The notes under the pieces were generated by a model. That model saw only the letters and a program-made list of their open reading frames with translations, did no database searches and was not told the origin of the DNA. The position numbers and the translations under genes were made by a program. Below, piece after piece: positions 33,967 to 44,976 of a DNA stretch of 64,000 bases. The number at the start of each line of letters is the position of its first letter. The stretch's first letter is position 1. The DNA is from Amoeboaphelidium protococcarum (Eukaryota > Aphelidiomycota > Aphelidea). The stretch covers positions 496,001 to 560,000 of the forward strand of contig JALECJ010000001.1 of assembly GCA_023515745.1 (NCBI GenBank), read 5' to 3'.

Positions 33967-36900
33967 ATGAAGCATTTTGATAGTGTGAAGAAGATGACAA
34001 AACTTAATGGGACTAAAGTTGCCTCAGGAAGAGTAAAGAAGGGACAAGTATAAGATAAATCAAAGTGGTAGTGTGATATTTGTGGGAAAGTGTTCGACAG
34101 AAGCAATCGCACACGTCACCCTAAAGCGGTAAAGTGCTCTATTTGTTTCATTTTGTTACTGATAACAGTGCTAATGTAGTGTAAAGGATCGAATTCTTCA
34201 GGGCTATCAAACGCGCCAAGACAATCGACTATATTTTTCAAGGCAGTGGTTTCCAATGATGGAGGTGTATCCAGTGCTTTAGAGTCTTAGCCGCCGACTG
34301 CGGAGAATATCAGTCCTGGATCTTCTATTAACATCGGCAGTAATCAAAAGGTGATATCCGGCTCTAGTTTTGCAGAAGACTCTTCAAGTGAAGCGATCGA
34401 GTCGGACGTCAGTATTTTCAATTCCAAGCATCTGGGTTGGTGCAAGTAGCCGTAACACGTGTGGTTGCAACCTTATATCGAGGAGCTAGTTTTGTTTATG
34501 AAGGGCTCCATTGATAAAAGATCAAGAGGGACGAGTTGCAATGAGTAGAAAAAGAGCGACATTGCTGCGTGTGATTGTAGACCTGCTAAATTGCCTACGT
34601 GGTACAATATATTTGTGGATCCTCCGAACCCTCTGCTGTCACAAAGCTCAGTAGTTGTTAAGAAGGCTGACTTTCATTAAGTCAGGACTTATTTTTGGAT
34701 ACCCGAACTGTTTTTCTGGAGATAATTGCCTCACATGCCATGCCCAACTCCAGGATGCAAGTAAAAAGGAGGAAATGTTGTCTATGTTGGGTGGAATGAT
34801 GCGGGTCCAAGAATTGTTACCACCATGACTCGTTCTTACTAAATCATCTGTATGCGTTACAAATGTAATGTCTGCAACCATCAATTCTGCGGCTACGATC
34901 AAAGAGTTATAGATATGCTTCCTGAGTACATTCAGCAGCAGATGCCTTGTATCGTCTACCCTAAAACTGCATTCGACAAATCTTTAGTTACGCTTCTTGA
35001 GAGGCAGGTGGTCAACGGGCAATCCTCTGCAGACTTTTAGAAGATGGTGTAGGAGATTAATATGATTTATTATTGGCGGCAGAGGCTGTGCTATGAAAGT
35101 TTTACCATCCATTAGATGAATTCTAGTGTTGCCTACCAATTTTCTGGCAGTAAGATGGTTGATGATTTCGGTTCCTTTAACGACAAGAATGGTTATAGAG
35201 GTTAATCGCTGTCTAGAGATAGCTTAGTTATATTGTATCAAGATTTGAAAGTCAAGCAGTATAAGCTTTAATCCAAGTCTCTGGAATCAGTTAGAGGCAA
35301 TGTTCTGTGTGGCGATCACACTTTTAAAATTGCCAAAGTTCCGTGTAGCAATCAAAGTTAAATCTTTGAAGGATGTTTCAGTGTAATGAATGAATTTGGA
35401 ATGGTGAATGGGTTTTATTTTGTTTAGTCGAAGGCTTTGACGGAAATTGAGAAGGAATTGAAACTTATTGCCGAACGCTATGAGGGAAGTGGCCCATCGT
35501 TATTCTACACAGATAACTGCTGCAATGATCGAAGAATTTTATCAGATTGCTTTCCATCTCTAGCAGACTGTTAGTCGTCTTCTCCCCCTATTCCTCTGCT
35601 CGATTTCTATGGAAAAGTCATCCTTGTCCAAGATCTAGACTAATTGAGAGAGTCGATGTAACTTTTAAATGGTCCTTTCGTTGGCCTCGATATGGAATGG
35701 CCAATACAATGGCAGCGGGGAGAGAGAGAGTATAAGACTGCTATCATTCAACTGTGCAATAATGACGTGGCAATAATAATATAACTCAAGTATTTTAGCG
35801 AGTTCCCGATACAGTTAGTGGAGTTTCTCAATTCCTAGACTTTGAAAGTCGGTGTCAACATTTCAGGTGACTCTAAAAAGCTCCTCCGTGACTTTAACGT
35901 TAAGCTGGATTGCTTTTAAGATTTGGAGACGTGCTATGGTTCATTTTATTCTGAAAGTACCCTCAATTTAGAGTATCTTTCGGAAAAGTACCTACTTAAA
36001 TCATTGCCATATAAAGATACTGTGCGGTATTCAAGGTGGGATGTGGATCATTTATCTCCGTCTCAAGTGAAGTACGCTGTTAATGATGCCTACGCATCAT
36101 TTCTGCTCTATTAGCGCTTCATTCAGGATATAGACTCGATGACTTCAGATATTGAATTGCTGACCTCGCTTGATGATTAGTTAGAGTAGAATGGCTAGTA
36201 AGGTTAAGAAGTTCTCTCTGTAACTGTGCCTGAAAGTTAGTCAGTTAATTCGAGTGCATAGTCCGCTTCATAATCTGGTAACAACAGGTAGCGTGTTCTG
36301 TTAGATGCTTTCCATTTTATTGATCGGTATAAAGTCAATAAACAACATCCTCTGTATGCCAAGTTCATGAGAATGCTCTCGTGCGCTGTGTTTATCAACT
36401 GCGATGCCGATACGGAAGAGGTCAAGACTTATTTAGCCAGTAAGGGTGTCAAATAATAGCAAAGCGATTTTGTGGCGTGGAAGTATGCAGCTAAAGGGCG
36501 TATAAAACGCTTTATTCCACCATCATCCGAGTTGGCTGCTAGAGTGGATCGCGTTGTATAAAAGTTTCACTAATTATGCCCCTCACTTATCACCAAATCT
36601 GTCATGTAGTCCCATTGGAATTAAATGAAGCATGCCTTACATGGGTGTCTTTCTGATCATCCAGACGTCAACCTCTATGTCGACATGAAGCCATCTGATT
36701 TATCGCTGCAAAAATTCAAATGCGCTCGTGGCTCCAGTAAGTAAGAAGGATTTCATTTTCATTTAAAAAATTCTATCAAAGCTAAGTAAATGAATCCGTT
36801 GTTGGCAGATCGTATTCTAATGGATTTGGTTTTTCGCTGGAACCAAAAGCAAGCTGTGAACGCTAACTTGTCTTTCGACTTTGGAATGTATGATGTAACT

Positions 36901-38304
36901 TTAATGGAGAAAGTTATGAAGATTAGGACCACTTATCCTCGCGCTTTTTAATTAGAGCAGTAATCTCTTATTATGTTTTGGTCTTTTGATTCTGAGGATA
37001 GACACGAGAGATTCGGCTGTTTCAGATAGGATGTTGTATTGGATTCCACTACTTTACCTGATTTTCTCAGCTGTATAAATAGCTCTGAATTGCTGGTTGA
37101 ATATGCTCAAATTGAAGGCGGGATTGATGACTCCGATTTTGCTGCGGACACGCTGGATTTTCTGGCTGTGGAGACTGATTTAGAAGTGCTATAGAAGACT
37201 TTGACCGCGATGGAGATCTCTAAGGAGGATATTGACACGTATAAGAGTTACTAACGGGATTTCATGAGCTCTGCAGTGTTTCCTCGAGCTGTCGAAACCG
37301 AATCTGAGGTCGAGCTATTCTTGGAACTTTTCAAATCGCTCGTTACAGATGACTTTCGTGTGGATTTGCATCTTCTGACGGAGAAATGGAATGATTATGT
37401 TGAAGGCCTTTTGTAGTAATGTGATGACCCTGTTTCTGTTTTTAATGAATATGGGTACAAGCAGATGTGCCATATTGTGGACTTCATGAAAGTCCTGGAT
37501 AAGAAAGCAAAATAGATTTAGTTGACTAATAATCATAAAGAGGAACTGAAGCAACTTGATCGAGATTTACGTGACAATATCAAAGCCAACTTTCCGGATC
37601 CTATTCTGTTACAGGAAGTTTTGATCGATTCATCAAAAGTCGCCGATGTTCCTTAATGCGATACCCACTATGCTGAAGCCATTACTCCTACTACTGAAGC
37701 CATTTCTCCTACTACTGAAGCCATTACTCCTACTACTGAAGTCATTTCTCCTACTACTGAAGTCATTTCTCCTACAACTGAAGTCATTTCTCCTACCACT
37801 GAATAAGAGTTGGATGATGTAGATGTCTTTGAGTTGCCTGCTCTGGCTGTTGAGTAAGAACACTTGGATTATGACCTCATATCTTCGTTTGGTCAGCTCG
37901 ATAGCGTGTTTTTCTCTGAAGCAAAATGGTAAGAAACTGTAGATACTAATGTCCATACTCAGTCGCGTATCGATACGAACCCACTGCCCAATGATGCCAA
38001 TGCCCAGTAGTCAGTTAGTACTGGCAAAGTCTCCAAAGAAGGTAGAAAAAGTAAGTATAGTCTATCAGATAGAGAAGCACACCTTTTTCTCAATCCCAAG
38101 ATTAATGTCTGCTCTGCATGCATCGATGTTTATTAGCTTTAGAATGATGCCGGCTGTTTTGAATACAAAGATGGCCACAAATAGGCTTACTGTCCAGTGA
38201 AGGATCGGGCTCCGACATAAATTGAAATCAAGCATAAAGGATCCATGCAAAAAGCATATCAAAGATTGTAAAAGAAGGCCAATGCTGATCAGAATGATAA
38301 ATGA
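33967..38304 (+). CDS. DDE transposase-like protein with inserted WRN-type 3'-5' exonuclease
   Basis: 1428 aa, ATG 33967 to TGA 38302-38304, with one 51-nt intron (34129-34179) whose removal completes a C2HC finger (CDICGKVF...RHPKAC, residues 36-55). Residues about 240-300 form a Cys-rich zinc-ribbon-like region (CPTPGCK, CMRYKCNVCNHQFCG). A DDE-like RNase H core follows: first Asp in CGDHTFKIAK (residue 433), second in FYTDNCCND (499), Glu in RGSSKQEGFHFHL (910). Between them lies a DEDDy exonuclease (about 553-700): GLDMEW, GVNISGDSKKLL and YAVNDAYASF. The tail has a 7-residue repeat and a Cys cluster. Likely mobile-element-derived, but the frame is intact. Which superfamily, and whether it is domesticated, is open. 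Confidence 0.85.
37675..37800 (+). repeat. Six tandem 21-bp units inside the DDE-exonuclease gene
   Basis: Six copies of GAAGYCATTWCTCCTACNACT, giving the peptide EAISPTT/EVISPTT. Copies differ at only a few sites, so the array is fairly young. In frame with the gene. Confidence 0.92.
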
Positions 38305-39087
38305 TTTATTATCATAGTTATTGATTCCGATTTGATATACGCGACTGATTTTATTAGATTACGAGAATGCAATTGCTGTTTCAAACAATTCACAGGGGCT
38401 TCCATTATTTTTCACAACCCAAGATGACAAATCACAATTTAGGCGCTAACGCGCCTAAATTCACATCTTTTTCTTCCTTTTTTCTAAGTAGGTAGAGTGA
38501 AAATTCACAAGCCTCATCATCTTGTCGCGCCTCTACTTTGACTTGCTACTGTAAACTTAAGTTTTTTTTCTGAGACACTCTCTGCGCCTTTGCACTGAAA
38601 TCTATGTATCTGCTTATTTATCATTTTCACTGTTTCTGATGAACCTATGGTAGACTACGGACTATTTTTTAAAATTTATTCTAACATCAAGAAAAGTTGA
38701 GATCAACAAAACTTTCCTCCATGGCTCTAACTGCGCAGATCAAGACTTGTCGGATCATCAGTTCTGTGACGCGTTGACCGCGAATAAAGAATCCGATCTG
38801 TTCAATCACCTGCACTAATTGGGAACATAATAGACTGATGATTAATTCTAAACGATTACTTTTAAATAGAAATGCGGAATAATTTAATGTTCAATTGTTG
38901 TGATATCGATGAGAAGTAGGACTTTGAATCTGGTTGACCAATCGCAGTCTGAGCAATCACGAATGCTTATCAAATTCAAATTCGTTTTCTTTCGCGTCGC
39001 CGAACAATTCAGTATTGATAATCCTTGCACCATACTTAAGAGCCGTGATCATTGTCTTTCTTAAAGATAATATACTATAATTTAAAA
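38305..39087. other. Intergenic, about 780 bp, with a perfect hairpin
   Basis: AT-rich sequence between the DDE-exonuclease gene and the MFS gene. No coding frame is convincing. It contains the hairpin at 38436 and a TGACGCG heptamer at 38767. Confidence 0.5.
38436..38461. repeat. Perfect 10-bp inverted repeat (hairpin)
   Basis: Arms AATTTAGGCG and CGCCTAAATT are exact reverse complements separated by six bases (CTAACG). It lies 131 bp after the stop of the DDE-exonuclease gene and could be an RNA 3'-end hairpin or part of an element end. Confidence 0.7.
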
Positions 39088-40797
39088 ATGGAAGTTTAAA
39101 CTGACAAAAATATTTGCGGCGATGTGGAAGATATTTAGAGCAGTGATGATTAACAATCTACAGTGTATGAAGAGAGCCATCCTGGCAGTAAATTTCTTGG
39201 ATTCATTAATCTATCCTCGAATACAAGTGCGCTGAATTTTGTCGCCTTCCTCGTTGCATCATTACTCGTTATAGCAATATTCGTTTTTCTGAATGGCACT
39301 CAGCCTTACGTGCTCAGTTATATATTGAAAGTGCCTGAAGATTAGAGTGGAAATGAAAATTCTAATCTGGTTCTATATGATCAGATTCTATCTATTGTAA
39401 TGCTTGGCACTTGGGGATCTTTATCAGACCGGATTGGAAGACGCGTTATATTCTCACTTGGATTCTTAATTATGGGTGTTGCGATATGTCTCTATCCTCA
39501 GGCTACATCGCTGTACCCGTCTCTATTACTATTAAGACTGACGTTTGGTATTGGAGCATCTGCGTCGAGTACTATGATCACTGGTGTTCTTGCCGATTAC
39601 GTAGGTGAGGGCGATAAAGGTAAAGTGAGTGGCTGTGTTGGCCTATTCTCTGGACTTGGAGCCATGTTGGGCGCGTTTGTATTCATGGCTTTACCATAAA
39701 AATTCCTGGCTTCTTCTAATAACAATAATTAAGCTGATTAGCAGGGGAATGAGATGGAAGCAATCACGAACAGTTTAAAGTATAGCTTCCTCGTAGTTGG
39801 CGTAATATCTCTTGTGACTGGGGTTCTGCTTATGTTTACTCTAAAGCCTCATAGAAATGATTTTGGATTTTTGAAGAGAATATTCTCACCGGCTACTAAT
39901 TATGGTACAGATAGTAATTAAGAACAGCGAGTAGAGGTAGAAGTGTCTAATGAAGACGTCTAGTGTCCAGTTTCTGCAAAGGAGCCTTTATTGATCAGTA
40001 AAAGAGAAGAACGATTGGGATGTACTATGGTTGGCGCCTTAGAATAAGAGTCATTATAGAAGAGACCCTTCTGGGCTCTAGTGTTGGAAGGATTCAAGCT
40101 TGGTCTCAAGAAGCCACACATCCTCCTCGCCTATCTTGGAGGATTCACTGCAAGAGGAGATTCTATGATTATCACGCTCTTCCTGCCGCTCTGGGTCAAC
40201 AAGTATTATAGGTAGAATAATTTATGCGGTGTAAAGCCTGCTGCGAATGGATTGAATATTAATTAAGTATCATCATCATCAGCACCACCATTTATGAATG
40301 ATCTGAAATAGTGCGGTGAAGCATTTACCAAGGCGTCCATATACAGTGGTATTGCGTAGACTTGTGCTCTAATTGGAGCACCATTGTTTGGATTTCTGGC
40401 TGATCGTTTTTCTAAATCAGCGGTATTTACTGTGGCTGCATTGATTTCATGTGCCGCATACTCTTCACTCTTCTTTGTGGATAATCCTTTGCAAAAGGCT
40501 GTCTATATTCTGATGCCATTTGTTGGGCTTTCTGAGATTGGTCTCATTGTGACCTCACTGTCTCTTGCCACGTCCGGAGTTCCCGCTGATATTAGGGGAA
40601 GCGTGGCGGGATGTTATAGTTTATTCGGTGGTCTTGGTATTCTATTCCTCAGTAAGGTGGGCGGTATATTGTTTGATGTGTGGAAAGAAGGTGCCGTATT
40701 TTTACTTGTGGGCATTGTCAGTGGATTCGTCTTCATTGGCGGTGTATCCATTATGGCGATAAACCGTTATAGAAGTCGTTAATCTGTTAGAATATGA
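39088..40797 (+). CDS. Major facilitator superfamily transporter
   Basis: 569 aa, ATG 39088 to TGA 40795-40797, one exon. A charged N-terminus precedes about 12 hydrophobic segments. The MFS loop signature between helices 2 and 3 reads GTWGSLSDRIGRRVIFSLG; the equivalent in the second half is GFLADRFSKSAVFTVA. FGIGASASSTMITGVLADYV and SGVPADIRGSVAGCYSLFGGLG are typical of drug- or nutrient-type MFS proteins. The central cytosolic loop is polar and UAR-rich. Substrate cannot be stated. Confidence 0.9.
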
Positions 40798-40914
40798 TTT
40801 CTATTATAGTGCTAGAATATAATGCTATAATAATATGATTATAATATCTATTAAAACTAAACGATAATTCAGTTGTTGACGTAATCGTTTTACAGCTACT
40901 ATTGGTACGCTTCT

Positions 40915-41370
40915 TCATAGAATGAAAGAGAGGAGGGAAGTGAGAGAGATTGACGCGACAGCCAGAGCCGAGGAGTAAGATAATGCAGAGGCACCATTAC
41001 CTTTAGGCTTCTGCTTTTGAGGCAGTTTATTGCCATCCATTTCTAAACCATAAATAGTGCACTATTCAATAGCATGCTTTCTATAATCTTCCACTTTGGA
41101 TAGCACAGGCGCGCATTGTCCGGTAGATTACATCTTGTTGATGTTAAAGCATTGATCAAACCACTTATTCACGCTTTTGCAATTACATGCATTATCATTA
41201 GTCTTGCATTGACCAGTGGCACTCTGCTAACACTTCATAGCCTCCGTAGCTCCTCCAATAGAGCAGGTGTACAAATCCAGAGGAGAATCAGTTATATTCA
41301 ACGCGGCTTGACCAAACACAGTGTTGGCAAAAGCTATCAGGGATATCACGACGATTTAGTACTTAATCAT
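40915..41370 (-). CDS. Cys-rich secreted, probably GPI-anchored protein (copy 1)
   Basis: 151 aa, ATG 41370 to TGA 40917-40915. Signal peptide (MIKYQIVVISLIAFANTVFG), eight lumenal cysteines including CNCKSVNKWFDQC, and a C-terminal hydrophobic tail (SSALAVASISLTSLLSFIL) after a Gly/Ala/Ser-rich stretch, as in GPI-anchored proteins. It shares cysteine spacing and the CxCK..N..FDQC block with the gene at 43557, so the two are diverged paralogues. Probably a cell-surface or cyst-wall component. Confidence 0.82.
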
Positions 41371-41559
41371 TCTAAATATAGTAGTCTCTCTATTAAGTAA
41401 ATGTAATTGCTTTTGACTGATTATAGTAATTCTTGAATTTTTCGAATTTCTTAGTAAGATAATGAAATAAAGGTACCTCCTAATAACGTTTTAGTCACGC
41501 GATCACTCCATCCGTGTTACATTGACAAAAGGTGAAAATAGCAAGTTTAATATGAAATG
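41371..41559. promoter_or_regulatory. Upstream region of Cys-rich gene
   Basis: AT-rich DNA upstream of the minus-strand gene at 40915; nothing distinctive seen. Confidence 0.3.
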
Positions 41560-41930
41560 TCAGTCTATGGTAATGGAGAAATCCCAGCCGGTCCAGTGTA
41601 TATGAAGACGCTTTAACGTACAAGATTAAGGAAGTTGATGCGTTAAAATTTCTTGGGATCTATCGAATGAAATTATCGCGTGTTAAAGGCGTTGACTGTC
41701 TGTCAAGTAATGAAGATTGAGGCGATTTCGAGTGTGCGGTGATCAGGAGTTTGTCGCTTCTCTTCGTAAAAGGATTTTGGATGGGTTATGATGTATAAGA
41801 TTGAAATAGTGAATAGTAATAAAACTTAATCTTTTGGAATTGAGGTTTCTATGATTGACTAAGAGGATCATTAGAACGGGGATTCTCGTGTCCATGTTGA
41901 TACTTCTTGAGTCGATAGTCCACGTTATAT
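41560..41930 (+). mobile_element. Retroelement fragment related to the one at 9575
   Basis: Around 41852-41900 the frame MIDQEDHQNGDSRVHVDTS aligns residue for residue with MLDKEVYWNGGSRVSVGTN at about 9589, and the DNA is recognisably similar for about 80 bp. Upstream, 41610-41700 reads EDALTYKIKEVDALKFLG. TGA codons and frame changes interrupt it. It is a short, dead copy of the same repeat module. Confidence 0.6.
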
Positions 41931-42124
41931 CTAGCGCGCAAATAATTTTATGATATTCCGTTACCGTAAGTCACCTTTTCTTCAACAAATTGTCATATTT
42001 TTTACGTAAAGCCACCTATTCCACTCGTTTTAGCTTTAAAGCTCTATCAACAAAGTCAAGACAATATTGTAGGACAAAACAACTGCAAATTTTTGAGTAT
42101 ATACCATTCATTTCAAGATTCAAG

Positions 42125-43240
42125 GCGCATGCGCCACCTTTCGATTATCACAGCAGTCGATCAAGTTGTTGCTGAGCACAGCCACTCGCCTCCAACAAAA
42201 ATCATCAACTTTGAGGACGTTTTGTTACTTGAGAAACTTGCTAGCTTCCGTTCTTTTGTTTAGGTGTCTTAAATTCACGCTGCATTTTTAATTTAGGACA
42301 GAGTATGTGTAAAAGAAAACTGTTTGAGATGGTAACGGGCAACGGTTATTCAAAGCAGAACTGGAACAGATTATATGAATGTGGTCATAGCGATGTGATC
42401 GCGAACGACGTTGTTGAGTCCAAGCAAGTTCCTATTACCACGCTGCAATCGAAATCTATAGTAAAATGCCAAGAAATAATAGAAATTAGAATAGACAGTA
42501 TCCTTATGCCGCAAGAGAGAGAAGAGTCAGAACATGTCGCGATGTAAGGGCTCATCTGATGGAGCATGGAATTACAGAGGATGAGTTAAATCCGATTGTG
42601 GTGAACTCTGTCTACTGCCAGCTATAGAATTAGCCGTTTGCTGGAGTCCTGCCGATTTACAATGCTCACAGAGAAAAGCTCGCGGCATTCGTGGCTCAAT
42701 TTGTCAAACAGGTATCAGCGTCTTTCTTATGAGTAACTGCCTGACAGAGGAATAATTAGCCAAGTTGGAGCGTCGACGAGTTAGAATCTGGTTGGATCAC
42801 GGTGACGATCCTCGCGCGTTTCTGGTGAATATTCTAGCGCAAAATATCAATCCCAGTTATTGAATCGCTCGGGAGGTGATGAGCTGGAGTCTTGTTTGAA
42901 GAGTTTTGACCCTGCGCTCGTCTTGGCATTCCGAGTGGAGGAGGCATTTGACTCTGATACTTGGCAGCATCTGGGCCGGAGTTCGGTAGAAGCGAAAGGA
43001 TACCATGCAATGATGCTTGTTGGAGTGATAAAGGAAGATGATTAGTACCGCTACCTGCTCCAAAATTGGTGGAAAAGGAAAGCGCTCGTTGAAGTTGATG
43101 CTGAGTGTTTGTAGTCCTGTTTCGCGTCCATCACTTTTGTCTAAACTCCATAAACGTCAATTGGTTCGTTTCCCACTAAATGCGAGTGAACACGTCGAGT
43201 GTGAGATGCTTGATGCCTAAGAGACTTTCACATCAGAAGG
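42125..43240 (+). pseudogene. Frameshifted gene with papain-like C-terminal motif
   Basis: Protein-like blocks fall in different registers in a consistent order. They are HLSIITAVDQVV...KIINFEDVLLLEKLASFRSFV (42133-42262), MEHGITEDELNPIVV...FAGVLPIYN (42560-42715), KLERRRVRIWLDHGDDPRAFL (42765-42858), and a long block 42860-43195 with DPALVLAFRVEEAFDSD, GYHAMMLVGVI and YRYLLQNWWK. The last register shifts again near 43185. The His..Asn-Trp pattern (HAMMLVGV...LLQNWW) resembles the His/Asn part of papain-fold (C1/C39) proteins. Some joins might be introns, but UGA stops and shifts make decay more likely. Nearby retroelement debris suggests mobile-element origin. Confidence 0.55.
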
Positions 43241-43556
43241 ATGATAGCCTTGATATATGAAATGTTAAAATTGCAAAGTAATAGAAATATCTCATAATTA
43301 TAGTAATGTTTCTGAATTGCTATTTGTTGCGGAGAGTCTGCCAAACGCACTTGTAACGGGATTTTGCATTCAACAGTCAATCCTTTTACCAAACACAAAA
43401 TGTCAATAGCATCAGATCTTGACGCGTAACGTAAAAATCCAGCACCTATTAATTAATCATAATAGGACTCCTGTGTAAAAAGTGAAAAACACAGTAAAAG
43501 AAAATTAATATTTTTTATTGTCAGACATTTTCAACTGTGATCATTGTTTCAGGAGA
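43241..43556. other. Intergenic
   Basis: AT-rich; 3' flank of the minus-strand Cys-rich gene. A TTGACGCGT motif occurs at 43419. No gene seen. Confidence 0.45.
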
Positions 43557-44021
43557 TCAAACCAGTGCGGCCATCACCATGGAGCCAGCGGTCAGAGCCA
43601 ACCCAGCACCGACGGAGCTAGCAGATGAAACACCATCCATAGCGTAGCCTTGAGACTTGCAAGCCTCCATGGTGGCCTTTCTCACATCTTCCTTGCTATC
43701 AGACAACAGCTTACACTCATCACTAGTCTTAGGATAACACTGATCAAACGCGCCATTGAAATTCTTACACTGGCACTTGAGATCACTTGCATCACAGCTG
43801 AACTTCTCAGAGTAACACTTGGAAAGCTCCTAAGCCGCATCGACACAGCTAGAAATATTCAAGCCACTGGTCAGGTTGGAGAAGGAGGCAAACAGGTTGT
43901 TGATATCAACATTTGGCGCGATACCAGTGATAGGCAAGCTGTTGTTGATGTTCAGATTCTGACCAAACACTGCAGATGAGGCCAGAGCAATAACAGATAC
44001 AGTTAAAGTAGACGCGTGCAT
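43557..44021 (-). CDS. Cys-rich secreted, probably GPI-anchored protein (copy 2)
   Basis: 154 aa, ATG 44021 to TGA 43559-43557. Signal peptide (MHASTLTVSVIALASSAVFG), three possible N-glycosylation sites (NNS, NLT, NIS), a cysteine cluster with CQCKNFNGAFDQC, and a hydrophobic end (GLALTAGSMVMAALV) after Ser/Gly-rich residues, typical of a GPI signal. Related to the protein encoded at 40915. The ectodomain N-terminus is longer and Asn-rich compared with copy 1. Confidence 0.85.
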
Positions 44022-44976
44022 TTTTTAGATTTAGTTATTATTACAAAACAGATTATCGTTAAAAGAGTTGAGATAAGAAGAAAAAGAAGAAGAGACTTGA
44101 ACTTAAGCGATTAAATTGAAATAGGATTACACCAATAAATTGAGAGTAAATTGGTTCGTGTAACATGATCGATCTTGTGTTTCACTCAACTGATTGGTTC
44201 AATTCAAACATCTTGCCAAGATCTATCAGTATGGAAGCATTTAGAATAGAGTAGCTAATTGTTAGGTGGGTCACTGAGCACAGCAGTGAGGACACCAGAA
44301 GATTAGGAAACACAGTCCTGATGGGAAACACAGCCCGGATGAGCATACAAGCTCGGAGAGAAGACACAGCTTCCATTACTATTTTATTCACTCATAATAT
44401 TCACTAAATTCATGTTCATTGATTGTATGGGAAAGAGGCGCGTCTCCTTGATCACTCCTTGATGAACTCAACTCTGACAACCTTCGACACATTCCACTCG
44501 TCTAACACTAATATGGTCCAAGTACGAAGACTTAACTAAGACCAGGAATGAACGGAAGATTTAGCTCCTGCATTTAATGGTTCTGTTTGAAACTGCTAGC
44601 ATAACTTATATTTGTCAATATATACTGTAGTAAGTTTAATGGCGGGCTTACTACTCGAGTTATTTATGAGTATTGCTTACTGTTGAAAATTGAACTCTCT
44701 GCCGGTTATAGAAGGCATCTCGAATCTTTCCATGACCGTATTAAAATATGAACTATTAAAGCTTCACACTTAAGTACATGACGCATTAACTAAAAATCCG
44801 GACTTATTACCTACGTCACTGTCAAGGCTACATCCAATCCAATCGATCGCTTGGCGAGAGTTCATCATACCCCAAACTTATTGCATTACTTTTTTATAGG
44901 TAGAAAGTAGTATCGCATCATACTGGATGAAGTAGATGAATTATTGTTCGGTCATTTTGTATCGATCACACATCTT
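44022..44976. other. Intergenic, about 950 bp
   Basis: Upstream of one minus-strand gene and 3' of PIF1. A 63-codon minus frame (ATG 44395 to TGA 44206-44204, Cys/Ser-rich) is open but unsupported by any family and I do not call it. Otherwise no structure is apparent. Confidence 0.45.

Noticed and set aside
33619-38420. CAGGGGC words at 33620 and about 38393 as terminal repeats of the DDE-exonuclease element
   Set aside because: They are in direct, not inverted, orientation and similarity is weak; no target duplication was found.
44182-44240. Duplicate of the PIF1 segment [10 protein letters not shown] (reads LGKMFELNQS)
   Set aside because: Only about ten residues agree; too short to separate from chance, and the surrounding sequence does not match.
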